Below are positions 46,748-54,510 of a stretch of DNA of 58,674 nucleotides, one piece after another; position 1 is the stretch's first letter; each line of letters opens with the position of its first letter. The DNA comes from B4-G1 sp964393895 (GTDB lineage: Bacteria; Chloroflexota; Anaerolineae; B4-G1). The position numbers were made by a program, and so were the translations under genes. The DNA lies in the NCBI GenBank assembly GCA_964393895.1, contig CAYMWP010000008.1, positions 1 to 58,674 on the forward strand. Direction: 5' to 3'. The notes beneath the pieces were generated by a model. That model was not told the DNA's origin. It made no database searches and worked only from the letters and a program-made list of their open reading frames with translations.

Positions 46748-47377
46748 ATGCCAAAACAAGTAGACCATATCGGTGATCTCAAGCCGGATCCAACGAACCC
46801 ACGAATTCACAGCCCCAGAAATATCGGTATGATCTCGGACTCACTACGCAAAGTGGGTGCAGCCAGGTCAATCGTTATTGATGAGAACGACGTCATCCTA
46901 GCTGGGAATGGCGTTATAGACGCGGCGGCTGAGGCAGGGATCGAGAAGGTGCGCGTGATCGAGGCAGACGGGGATGAGATCATCGCAGTACGGCGGACGG
47001 GCCTGACCGATGAACAGAAACAGATATTGAGTTACTTCGACAATCGCACGGCGGAGCTGGCTTCCTGGGATGCCCAGCAGATTGTAGCCGACCTCGATGC
47101 AAAGCTTGATCTTTCTGGAATGTTCTATGAGGAGGAACTATTGGGCATCTTGGATAAGGCCGCTTCCGCGGCGCCTGACTTGGATGATCTAGCAACACAG
47201 TATGGAGAGCCCCAGGAGCGCGACTTCTGGCCCTTTATCCGCATCCAGGTCTCTCCGGACACCTTGGATTATTTCTATTCTCTTATGGAGAAGGCGCCGG
47301 GCGTGGACGGGGCGGCCAAGGTACAGACGCTTCTGGAGGCGGTCGATGTTTCTCTATTTGACACTGGGCTATCCTGA
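46748..47377 (+). CDS. ParB/sulfiredoxin-like domain protein
   Basis: A 209-aa protein. Residues 8-90 carry the ParB N-terminal pattern LKPDPTNPRIHSPRNIGMIS, then DENDVILAGNGVIDAAAEAG and DEIIAVRRTGLTDEQK. The C-terminal half is helical (LDDLATQYGEPQERDFWPFI). Stand-alone ParB-like proteins next to phage DNA-modification or methyltransferase genes are common. It is the first gene of the 7-deazaguanine cassette. The role could be nucleotide binding or sequence selection; unproven. Confidence 0.65.
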   Translation: MPKQVDHIGDLKPDPTNPRIHSPRNIGMISDSLRKVGAARSIVIDENDVILAGNGVIDAAAEAGIEKVRVIEADGDEIIAVRRTGLTDEQKQILSYFDNRTAELASWDAQQIVADLDAKLDLSGMFYEEELLGILDKAASAAPDLDDLATQYGEPQERDFWPFIRIQVSPDTLDYFYSLMEKAPGVDGAAKVQTLLEAVDVSLFDTGLS

Positions 47378-47475
47378 GGCCTGGGGGGGGGCAGGGCGAC
47401 TAGTGAATTCGCTAAGGGCTCACGCGGGGATATATTTGGCAAGCTGGCCCGAAGGGCACGGGGAGAGCAAGAATC

Positions 47476-47504
47476 CTGAGTCTCGCTTCGTAAGCGGGAC
47501 TCAG
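47476..47504 (+). promoter_or_regulatory. Long hairpin upstream of dpdA-like gene
   Basis: CTGAGTCTCGCTT / AAGCGGGACTCAG, 13 bp with one G-U and a CGT loop, between the ParB-like gene and ATG 47526. No U-run. It lies directly before the ribosome site GGGAAGG, so it may control translation. Confidence 0.5.
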
Positions 47505-47525
47505 CAATGGGAAGGATTTGAAAAA

Positions 47526-48623
47526 ATGGCCAAGATCCATTTGGCAGATAGCGATCCACAGCACCACGGCTGGGCAAGCCGTGGTGCTGTACGAAATGGA
47601 CTACGCCTTCGTATCTTGCTATCTTACTGGTACTACAAGGACACCGATCTGGACCAATTATTCGCCAAGTATTTTACAGAGCCCTATCCAGACGTATTCG
47701 CTGATTCGGGGGCTTTCTCTGCTATGACACAAGGCGTCACGATAACAATTCCCAAGTATGTAGAATGGATCAAGCGATGGAAGCACTTATTCTCGAGCTA
47801 TGCGAATCTGGACGTCATCAAAGACGCAGAAGCAACCTGGCGAAACCAGCAAATCATGGAAGATATGGGCACGACGCCCTTGCCCTGCTTTCATGTTCTC
47901 GAAGAATGGTTATGGTTGGAGCATTATATAGAACGGTATCCCTATATTGCTTTGGGCGTTGCAGGGATGCAGGCCCGACGTGATGAGATCATGGCTTGGA
48001 TCACCAAGTGCTATCAGATTGCCAAGGGAGAGAGCGTGTTTCATGGCTTTGGGCTTACCTCCTGGAACGTGATGAAGAGCTTTCCCTGGTACTCGGTAGA
48101 CTCGTCCTCTTGGGGCTCAGGATTTCGATACGGGAGGGTGCCCTTATTCGATGAGAAGCGAGGGCGATTTGTACAGGTAGGGCTGGGGGACGTCAAAAGT
48201 GGAGTAAAGCATTCGGCCCTCATTCGATCGTTAGGATTCGAACCAATGGATTTCATAGACCGAGAACGCAACGAAAGGGCGAAGATCTGCGCAATCTCGG
48301 CATTATCTTATATGCTAGCAGAACGATGGTTGAGAAAACGACATGGCGAGGTAAGGATTCCAGGACGCGAAGATGAGCCTTCGGGATTGAAGGCTCATCT
48401 AGTCACGGGGGCGGATGGAGATGGTACAGGAAGTTCTCGTGGAGGTAATATGAGCGTCGCGGCCCTGGCACAGGCAGGCGTGGGACCACGCCTGCATTTA
48501 GCCGACACCTCAAACGGGATCAATTGGAGTGATGCGGATAGAGGAATGAAGTTATTCCTCGTAGATACCACTGACAAGCCTCCCAATGTAGCCTTGGCGA
48601 TAGGAGAGTTACAAGGTGAGTAA
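47526..48623 (+). CDS. dpdA: DpdA-like tRNA-guanine-transglycosylase-family DNA base exchanger
   Basis: A 365-aa protein from ATG 47526 (GGAAGG upstream); an in-frame ATG at 47346 would add 60 residues and cross the hairpin. TGT/DpdA barrel motifs: PDVFADSGAFSAMTQGVT (Asp60, the general-acid region), NLDVIKDAEATWRNQQIMED, LPCFHVLEEW, YIALGVAGMQARRDE, FHGFGLTSWNVM and WYSVDSSSWGSG. Phage DpdA enzymes exchange guanine in DNA for a 7-deazaguanine base, protecting from restriction. The neighbours (QueF-like, YhhQ-like) fit this. A C-terminal 90-residue tail (SGLKAHLVTGADGDG ...) is extra. Confidence 0.75.
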   Translation: MAKIHLADSDPQHHGWASRGAVRNGLRLRILLSYWYYKDTDLDQLFAKYFTEPYPDVFADSGAFSAMTQGVTITIPKYVEWIKRWKHLFSSYANLDVIKDAEATWRNQQIMEDMGTTPLPCFHVLEEWLWLEHYIERYPYIALGVAGMQARRDEIMAWITKCYQIAKGESVFHGFGLTSWNVMKSFPWYSVDSSSWGSGFRYGRVPLFDEKRGRFVQVGLGDVKSGVKHSALIRSLGFEPMDFIDRERNERAKICAISALSYMLAERWLRKRHGEVRIPGREDEPSGLKAHLVTGADGDGTGSSRGGNMSVAALAQAGVGPRLHLADTSNGINWSDADRGMKLFLVDTTDKPPNVALAIGELQGE

Positions 48624-49431
48624 AAAGATTGTCTATAAAGTAGAGCCAGGAATGGACGTGCGCGAGATATTGGCAACGACTTACCAGATGCGCAACTTCT
48701 ATCGCCAATTCGGGGACGGCTTCTTCTCAGCCCTCGATGTGATGAATTATATACAGCATGAGCAGATTATCCGTTGGGCCAAGAAGGGCACGGCTTTGCT
48801 CGATGTCTGCTGTGGGCGCGGCCTCTTGCTCCCTCTCTTGCGCTACCAACGAAAAGACTTGGGGAGTTATACGGGCGTAGACATTGCGCCAAAGAACGCC
48901 AAGTTCCTAGAGAAGCGAGTGACGGATGGCAAGCCCATAAAGGATGATTACTACCCATTCCCGGTGAGATTCATAGAGTCAAACGTAGCACAGATGGCTG
49001 TTAGTCTGCTCCCCCAACGATTTGACCTCCTTGTCTATACCAGTTCCATCGAGCATATGCACCGTGATCTGGGCATGGCCTCTCTGAGAGAATGTCGTGC
49101 GGTTAGCAAGGACGGGGCTATGTTATACCTTACTTGCCCCAATACGCCCGAAGGCCAAGACGGTTATGATACCCAGTATGCTGCCCACGTCTACGAATGG
49201 AAGCGCAGCGAATTGGTTACCGGACTCACTGAGGCGGGATTCGAGATCAAGGCCGAATACGGGCTTTTGCATAACGCGAAGGTTTTGCGCGAAGAGCTAG
49301 AAAAGGTCGGCCTGGACACATTATACGAACGATGCTCGACCTTCATTCCCTCCAAGTGGCTAGGGCCTATGCTCAGCCCATTATTTCCAAAGTCAGCAAA
49401 GGAGATAGGATTCATATGTCAGACAATATAA
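48616..49431 (+). CDS. SAM-dependent methyltransferase in modification cassette
   Basis: A 271-aa protein with GTG start. Class I Rossmann motifs: LLDVCCGRGLLLPLL (motif I), YTGVDIAPKNAKFL (acidic loop), FDLLVYTSSIEHMHRDLGMA (motif IV region) and a late strand with AEYGLL. No DNA-methyltransferase DPPY/NPPY motif is visible, so the substrate may be the modified base, a small molecule or a protein. It overlaps dpdA by 8 bp and the QueF-like gene by 16 bp, which suggests a joint pathway, for instance methylating a deazaguanine side chain. Confidence 0.7.
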   Translation: MSKKIVYKVEPGMDVREILATTYQMRNFYRQFGDGFFSALDVMNYIQHEQIIRWAKKGTALLDVCCGRGLLLPLLRYQRKDLGSYTGVDIAPKNAKFLEKRVTDGKPIKDDYYPFPVRFIESNVAQMAVSLLPQRFDLLVYTSSIEHMHRDLGMASLRECRAVSKDGAMLYLTCPNTPEGQDGYDTQYAAHVYEWKRSELVTGLTEAGFEIKAEYGLLHNAKVLREELEKVGLDTLYERCSTFIPSKWLGPMLSPLFPKSAKEIGFICQTI

Positions 49432-49751
49432 AGACGATCGCCAACGATAGTTGCGTAGATTTGATCGAGTATACGCCGCCGTTCTCGACACTCTGCTCTA
49501 TAGGAAAACGGCCCTTCTGGGGAGTCCTAGATATTACCTACCGACCAGGGGACACGCTGTTAGAGTTCGAGTCTTTCGAGGATTGGCTCAACGGGCTAGC
49601 TACCGAAGCCATGACCGTAGAAGATATGGCCCGTCGCGTTTTCGATGTGTTGTCGAAGGCGCTTGGTGACATTCCGTTGCGCGTGACTGCACGGGCACGG
49701 ACAACCGTACATGCGCCGGTGAGCGCAACTATCGAAAGAGGTATGACATGA
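49416..49751 (+). CDS. QueF-like protein, reductase residues altered
   Basis: A 111-aa protein, ATG 49416 after AAAGGAGATAGG. The T-fold pattern is FSTLCSIGKRPFWGVLDITY with Cys27 at the place of the thioimide-forming Cys; the Asp expected seven residues later is Phe34. The NADPH-binding motif of true QueF (E-x-K-S-x-K) is here EFESFEDWL, with both lysines replaced by Glu. This resembles QueF-like amidino-transferases of archaeosine synthesis, not reductases. The substrate is probably preQ0. It would supply the base that DpdA inserts. Confidence 0.65.
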   Translation: MSDNIKTIANDSCVDLIEYTPPFSTLCSIGKRPFWGVLDITYRPGDTLLEFESFEDWLNGLATEAMTVEDMARRVFDVLSKALGDIPLRVTARARTTVHAPVSATIERGMT

Positions 49752-50380
49752 AGAAAGCGACTATCTGGACCATCATAGTCCTAGTGGGGGGCTATGTGAT
49801 CTGTCAGGCTATTGCAGACATCGGAGCGACGAAGCTCGTGTTCTACCGAGGGATCACCTTCCCTGCGGGCACCTTCGTCTTTGCCCTGACTTTCACGCTA
49901 CGAGACTTGCTTCACAAGAGACTGGGGAAAGAATGGGCGCGCGCAGTGATCATCATGTGCGGTATTTTCAATGTGGTCCAAGCAGGCTATCTGGCATGGG
50001 TAGCGAATATGCCTTTCCCTCCTTTCTTTGCCCTCGGGGAGCAATGGGGACAGGTCTTCGCGATCGTCCCGGCAGTCACGGCAGGAAGCATCATCTCTGA
50101 GGTGATTAGCCAATTGGTAGACACTGAGGTCTACCATGTGTTCAAGGATCGAGGGCCGCAATGGGTCGCCGTACTGTTATCAAACGCGATCAGTCTACCG
50201 CTTGATTCGTTTCTATTCGGGGTTCTGGCATTTGTTCTGCTCCCTCCGATCCTAGGAGGAGAACCCATACCTTTCTTGGCGGCCATGAGTATCGTGGCAG
50301 GACAAATCCTCTGGAAGGCTGTCGTAACCATCGTTAGCCTACCAACGATCTATCTGGTCAAGGATAAGCCCATTTTGTAA
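49748..50380 (+). CDS. yhhQ: Queuosine-precursor transporter (YhhQ-like)
   Basis: A 210-aa membrane protein with six hydrophobic segments. YhhQ/QPTR hallmarks: VICQAIADIGATKLVFYRGI, FPAGTFVFALTFTLRDLLHK, ISEVISQLVDTEVYHVFKDR and the late LLSNAISLPLDSFLFG. These import preQ0/preQ1. It overlaps the QueF-like gene by ATGA. As no folE, queD, queE or queC was found in the window, the phage probably scavenges its precursor. Confidence 0.8.
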   Translation: MKKATIWTIIVLVGGYVICQAIADIGATKLVFYRGITFPAGTFVFALTFTLRDLLHKRLGKEWARAVIIMCGIFNVVQAGYLAWVANMPFPPFFALGEQWGQVFAIVPAVTAGSIISEVISQLVDTEVYHVFKDRGPQWVAVLLSNAISLPLDSFLFGVLAFVLLPPILGGEPIPFLAAMSIVAGQILWKAVVTIVSLPTIYLVKDKPIL

Positions 50381-50383
50381 ATA

Positions 50384-50407
50384 TATAGGAGGGACGGGCC
50401 TCCTATA
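50384..50407 (+). terminator. Hairpin between modification cassette and terminase
   Basis: TATAGGAGG / CCTCCTATA, 9 bp with loop GACGGG, 4 bp after the transporter stop. The stem contains an AGGAGG that could otherwise be a ribosome site. Separates the two operons. Confidence 0.55.
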
Positions 50408-50423
50408 AAGGACTCCCATATAT

Positions 50424-50954
50424 ATGTCCGTACGAGCGATAGATAGACGATGGTCACCTAATATGCACGAGGTACGCAGGCAGCGCATAGCGTCGCTGCT
50501 GATTCGTGGTCTCAAGACGCATGAGATTGTGACGGCACTATCTCAGGAGACACGAGCGGGCCGCGACGGATACCAAGAACCAAATCCATCCTATACCGTG
50601 AACCCAAGGACAGGCAATCCTTATGATAGGAAGACCATCGAGCGTGACATCGAAGAACTAAAGGGAGAATGGCGGGATCAGTCGGCTGAGAAGATTAAAG
50701 AGTACTACGGCCACATGCTCGCCACCGCCTTCGAGGTTCAGCGGGCAGCCTGGGCGAAAGGCGACCTGGATATGGTGCTAGAAGCGAACGGGGAGATTCG
50801 CGACATTGTAGGCGAGCCAACCAAGATGGAGAGCTTCAACGTCAACGTAGACTATGCGAGTCTATCAGATGCTCAGATCATTGCCCTGCGAGAAGGGATC
50901 AGGATAGGGAAATTAGCATCAGAGATTATGGCTGACGAGAACTGGCCTGAATGA
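50424..50954 (+). CDS. terS: Terminase small subunit-like protein
   Basis: A 176-aa protein. N-terminal HTH-like region (RRQRIASLLIRGLKTHEIVT), then NPYDRKTIERDIEELKGEW, a helical oligomerisation region and an acidic C terminus. Directly upstream of terL with ATGA overlap. ATG 50463 is an alternative start. It should bind DNA at the packaging start. Confidence 0.6.
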   Translation: MSVRAIDRRWSPNMHEVRRQRIASLLIRGLKTHEIVTALSQETRAGRDGYQEPNPSYTVNPRTGNPYDRKTIERDIEELKGEWRDQSAEKIKEYYGHMLATAFEVQRAAWAKGDLDMVLEANGEIRDIVGEPTKMESFNVNVDYASLSDAQIIALREGIRIGKLASEIMADENWPE

Positions 50955-52564
50955 ATGCCCTAGCTGAGATGGAGCTAGTGCTCATAGATCGCGAGATTGA
51001 CCGGCGCAAAGAGGCTGGCACATTCCAGGAACCCAAGACGCCTTTCCAGGAGTTTGGGGAGAAATACTACGACGACCCAGCGGGCTTCTTTCGCGATTGT
51101 ATTATCTGGCCTGAAGAGAACAGCCAGCAAGGGGCGACGGATTATCAGCTAGAGATCGTCAGCAGTCTGATTACTGAGAGCCGCGTATCAGCAAGAGGGA
51201 TTCATGGACTCGGCAAGACGAGAATCGCAGCAGGGGTTATTCATTGGTTCGCCTTGACACGAGACGCACTCGGGCTCGACTGGAAGGCGCTTACGACGGC
51301 CACCGCCTGGGCGCAGCTCGTCCTCTTTCTATGGCCGGAGATCCATCTGGTAGCAAGGAATCTCAACTGGGATATTATTGCGCGCCCACAGCCCTACCGG
51401 ATCGGCAAGGAACTGCTGAATCAGCGGCTGAACCTGAAGCATGGGTACGCAGCGGCGTTGACTAGTTCGGACCATCACCGCATGGAGGGCGGTCACGCGA
51501 AGGAAGTGCTGGTCATCTTTGATGAGGCCAAGGCCATCCCGGATCCGATGTGGGATGCGATGGAAGGAGTCTTCTCTCAGGCTGGCGTAGGGATGGATAG
51601 GCGAGCGTTCGTGTTGGCAATCAGTACGCCAGGCGATCCAGTGGGCAGATTCTACCAGATCCACAGTCAGCAAAGAGGTTACACCGACTGGTGGGTACGC
51701 CACGTTACCAAGGAAGAGGCGGTCGCGGCGGGGCGAGTGGCTCAGGAATGGATCGATCAAAGGCGCGAGCAATGGGGCGAAGAGAGTGCCGAGTTTCAAA
51801 ATCGCGTCGAGGGCCAGTTCTCAGAAGGTAGCGTTCATGGCCTGATGACCCTGCGCTGGATTACCAGGAGCAATGAGTTACATGCAGAATGGGAGGCACG
51901 AGGCCGGACGCGGGACCATGGCTCGGCTAGTGTGATGACGCACATAGGCATAGACGTGGGCGGCGGGCTGGCTGGGAATGATAGCTCGACGATTGCCTTT
52001 ATCTATGATGGGCATATCGTTGGAGACCTAGAAGTGATCAAACACGCGGAAGACCCGAACATCGCCACGATGGAGCTTGCCGCCTATGTGCTGGCTCAGT
52101 GGCGGAAGAATCCACAGGCGACGGTGAGCGTTGACGGCATCGGTATTGGCGCAGGTATCCTGCACTGGTTGAGGACGCAGGGCTGTCCGGCGATTGCTTT
52201 TATGGCAGGGAATCGCACAGAGCTTATGGACGAAGCGGGCATATTTGGGTTCACGAATTGGCGCTCTGCCGCCTGGTTTGGGCTGGCCGACTTTTTGAGC
52301 GGCAAAGGGGACATCGGACTCTGGATTCCACAGAACGAAGAGTTACAGATGGAGCTACTAGCAATGAGGAGTGCCGGCGTCAACCTTCGCAATCAGAAGA
52401 GCGTAATTGCCAAGGAGGACGTAAGGTCGGACATAGGCCGCTCGACTGACCTGAGCGATAGCATCCTTCATGGTGTGTTTGGGCCTATTCTACTGAACGC
52501 AGAACAAGCCGCGGCGCCGAGGTCGAATATGCGTCAAAGCCAATATCGGATTGGAGACTATTAA
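50951..52564 (+). CDS. terL: Terminase large subunit
   Basis: A 537-aa protein. Walker A is in SARGIHGLGKTRIAAGV, Walker B in VLVIFDEAKAIPDP, then the coupling region LAISTPGDPVGRF. The nuclease domain has THIGIDVGGGLAGNDSSTIA (first Asp), ATVSVDGIGIGAG (second) and DLSDSILHGVFG (third). Full length with both ATPase and RNase-H-like nuclease parts. It powers packaging and cuts concatemers. Confidence 0.9.
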   Translation: MNALAEMELVLIDREIDRRKEAGTFQEPKTPFQEFGEKYYDDPAGFFRDCIIWPEENSQQGATDYQLEIVSSLITESRVSARGIHGLGKTRIAAGVIHWFALTRDALGLDWKALTTATAWAQLVLFLWPEIHLVARNLNWDIIARPQPYRIGKELLNQRLNLKHGYAAALTSSDHHRMEGGHAKEVLVIFDEAKAIPDPMWDAMEGVFSQAGVGMDRRAFVLAISTPGDPVGRFYQIHSQQRGYTDWWVRHVTKEEAVAAGRVAQEWIDQRREQWGEESAEFQNRVEGQFSEGSVHGLMTLRWITRSNELHAEWEARGRTRDHGSASVMTHIGIDVGGGLAGNDSSTIAFIYDGHIVGDLEVIKHAEDPNIATMELAAYVLAQWRKNPQATVSVDGIGIGAGILHWLRTQGCPAIAFMAGNRTELMDEAGIFGFTNWRSAAWFGLADFLSGKGDIGLWIPQNEELQMELLAMRSAGVNLRNQKSVIAKEDVRSDIGRSTDLSDSILHGVFGPILLNAEQAAAPRSNMRQSQYRIGDY

Positions 52565-52565
52565 G

Positions 52566-53621
52566 ATGGCGAAGCTCACGTTCCATATCCAAAAGCCGGG
52601 CATCGAGCCCTGGCTCAAGACGGAGATCGTTCGGTCACGAGTCAACCTTCTAAAGATCATGCATCCCGACCTCTACGATGGGCCACCGCTGGGAGGGATG
52701 ACCTACATCGGGCGGCTCTGGTTCGGGCAAGGCGAGCCTGACAAGCAGTTGATCTACAAGGGCAAGCAGGGAGCGGATGAGTGGATGGCGATGGCCGAAC
52801 CGAAGCTAGCAAAGTGCCGATGGTGCCAGATCATCGAAGGGCCGAATGAGCCATACATTGTCACAGAAGAAGAGGCCAATGCTCTTGCGCAATTCGAGAG
52901 GTGGCGGACGTACTACCTGAACCAGATAGGACACCAGACGCTCTCCTATTGCTTCAGCGTGGGCAATCCCGAACTGAACCTCTGGCCTATTCTAGGACAA
53001 GGGATCGGCGACTACCTGGGCCTGCACGAGTACGGCTATAAGACGATGAACTGGGATACCTACTGGCTGGGCAGATACCGCAGGGTATTGGAGATTCTCG
53101 CTCAGTCTGGATACGCAGAGCCTCGCATCATCATCAGCGAGACCGGCATCGACGAGAACGGCAACCCAGAGACAAGCGGTTGGCGCTACCAGCTCAAGGG
53201 CGACGAGGCAGAGTATGTGCGCCAGTTACAGGAGACATCAGAGAAGTGGGATAAGGACGAGGCCATTATAGCCGCAACGCCTTTCACCTGGCAGGACGAG
53301 ACCTGGCCGAGCTTTGCCCATAACGAATCTGTGACCAAGCGAATAGTCGATTGGCTGGCAAGCTCGCCAGCGGACATCGGTAAGGTCATGGCTGAGATTG
53401 GGCAGCAGCACATCATCCCTCTCAATTATAATGCGGCATTGCTCAAGGCAGGGACGGCCAGAGGATATTCACCGGTCTCGCCTGAATATCAGCAAGAGAT
53501 CGGCGGCATTCAGTACGTCGGGCAGATGTTCATCGAGCCGGGGAACGAAGAGATTCAGTGGTGTGCCTACTGCGCCTGCGGAGATTGGGGGAATGTGATA
53601 TGGACGGCACGAGCCAACTAG
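52566..53621 (+). CDS. Glycoside hydrolase-like protein (clan A TIM barrel)
   Basis: A 351-aa protein; ATG 52566 is 1 bp after the terL stop. Clan-A features: IIEGPNEPYIVTEEE with Asn-Glu-Pro (Glu95, acid/base) and RIIISETGIDENGNPE with Glu192 (nucleophile), plus WRYQLKGDEAEYVRQLQETS and the substrate-side AATPFTWQDETWPSFAH. The C-terminal 80 residues (GTARGYSPVSPEYQQEIGG, then WCAYCACGDWGNVI) form a separate small domain. It is placed between terminase and portal, not among lysis genes. It may be a virion or cell-wall enzyme; the substrate is unknown. Confidence 0.7.
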   Translation: MAKLTFHIQKPGIEPWLKTEIVRSRVNLLKIMHPDLYDGPPLGGMTYIGRLWFGQGEPDKQLIYKGKQGADEWMAMAEPKLAKCRWCQIIEGPNEPYIVTEEEANALAQFERWRTYYLNQIGHQTLSYCFSVGNPELNLWPILGQGIGDYLGLHEYGYKTMNWDTYWLGRYRRVLEILAQSGYAEPRIIISETGIDENGNPETSGWRYQLKGDEAEYVRQLQETSEKWDKDEAIIAATPFTWQDETWPSFAHNESVTKRIVDWLASSPADIGKVMAEIGQQHIIPLNYNAALLKAGTARGYSPVSPEYQQEIGGIQYVGQMFIEPGNEEIQWCAYCACGDWGNVIWTARAN

Positions 53622-53902
53622 ACGCCTACATCGCTGAGATCAAGAGGCGAGGATTCAGGGGGGAGATCATGGTCAAGCAGGCTTGTGAGACGATAAGAAC
53701 GAGCTACTATGAATCGACCATCCGTTGCGTCAACCATACGGAGGGGTGTGCGGCGACGCTGATCGTCTGCGGGGAGAACCTGCTGGATCAGCGGTCTAAT
53801 CATGCGGATTGTGCTGAGGCTTGCGGCTGGCGCTGGATACTCAGCGAGGATACTTATGGCGCGATGTGCCCTGACTGCGCTGAGGGGGGGAGTAATGGCT
53901 AG
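53600..53902 (+). CDS. Small Cys-rich protein
   Basis: A 100-aa protein from ATG 53600, overlapping the previous gene. Seven cysteines (IRCVNHTEGCAATLIVCG; HADCAEACGW; MCPDCAEGG) suggest zinc binding. Function unknown; inside the packaging block. Confidence 0.5.
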   Translation: MDGTSQLDAYIAEIKRRGFRGEIMVKQACETIRTSYYESTIRCVNHTEGCAATLIVCGENLLDQRSNHADCAEACGWRWILSEDTYGAMCPDCAEGGSNG

Positions 53903-54122
53903 TCCGCTGGAGCAGTGGGGAGCTGAGTACGAAAAGCAGCATCCGAACGGGCCAAAGCTACAGCGACGGGCAGCGTGTATCTGCGAGCGCGACTTGGCGA
54001 AGGAGATCACGATGCAGGTGGTGGTTCACGTCAAGCGCGACTGGCGCGTCCGGCTAGGCATATGGCTACTCAAGGTCGGGTGTTGGGTGTCCGGCATGGG
54101 AATAGAGGTGGAAGATGAATAG
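53895..54122 (+). CDS. 75-aa hypothetical protein
   Basis: ATG 53895 overlaps the previous gene by 8 bp. Polar N-terminal half, then a basic and hydrophobic C-terminal part (RVRLGIWLLKVGCWVSGMG). Function unknown. Confidence 0.45.
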   Translation: MASPLEQWGAEYEKQHPNGPKLQRRAACICERDLAKEITMQVVVHVKRDWRVRLGIWLLKVGCWVSGMGIEVEDE

Positions 54123-54510
54123 ACGCGGATTTCTGAGGTCGGTAGTGCTAGCGGTAGCAGCCGCGGCCATGCCGAAGAGGGCCTTTGTGCGCGACGTAGA
54201 AGAGCCTCTCGTTGCTCATGGCTCACCTTTGATACTAGACGATCTGGGTATGGACATACCTTTGATAGTAGACGATCTGGGTATGGACAGAGATTCGTAC
54301 TTCGCTCAGTTGGAGGAGACGGGCGAGAAGATAACTCGTTACCTGGCCGAGATCGGGGCGGATGATCCCGACTCCTGTTTCTACGTCTCTCCTGGAAAGG
54401 GTAACGGGAACGGCTACTCGGCAGACACACCGCTTGGTAGCCTGGAAGAAGCCTTAGCCAAGTGCCGGGATGAGACAGACACTATCTATATCATTGGGGG
54501 GAAGGCATGA
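54115..54510 (+). CDS. Tat-signal protein with beta-helix entry motif
   Basis: A 131-aa protein. N terminus NRRGFLRSVVLAVAAAAMP is a textbook twin-arginine signal (RRGFLR plus hydrophobic core). A tandem repeat PLILDDLGMD / PLIVDDLGMD follows. The C-terminal 45 residues (CFYVSPGKGNGNGYSADTPL, then LEEALAKCRDETDTIYII) are the same entry module as in the beta-helix proteins at 529 and 4931, but the helix itself is missing. It ends at the portal start (ATGA). It is either a truncated paralogue or a small exported protein. Confidence 0.6.
   Translation: MNRRGFLRSVVLAVAAAAMPKRAFVRDVEEPLVAHGSPLILDDLGMDIPLIVDDLGMDRDSYFAQLEETGEKITRYLAEIGADDPDSCFYVSPGKGNGNGYSADTPLGSLEEALAKCRDETDTIYIIGGKA

Noticed and set aside
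47378..47525. preQ1 riboswitch upstream of dpdA-like gene
   Set aside because: A long hairpin exists, but no preQ1-I/II/III consensus with its A-rich tail could be found.
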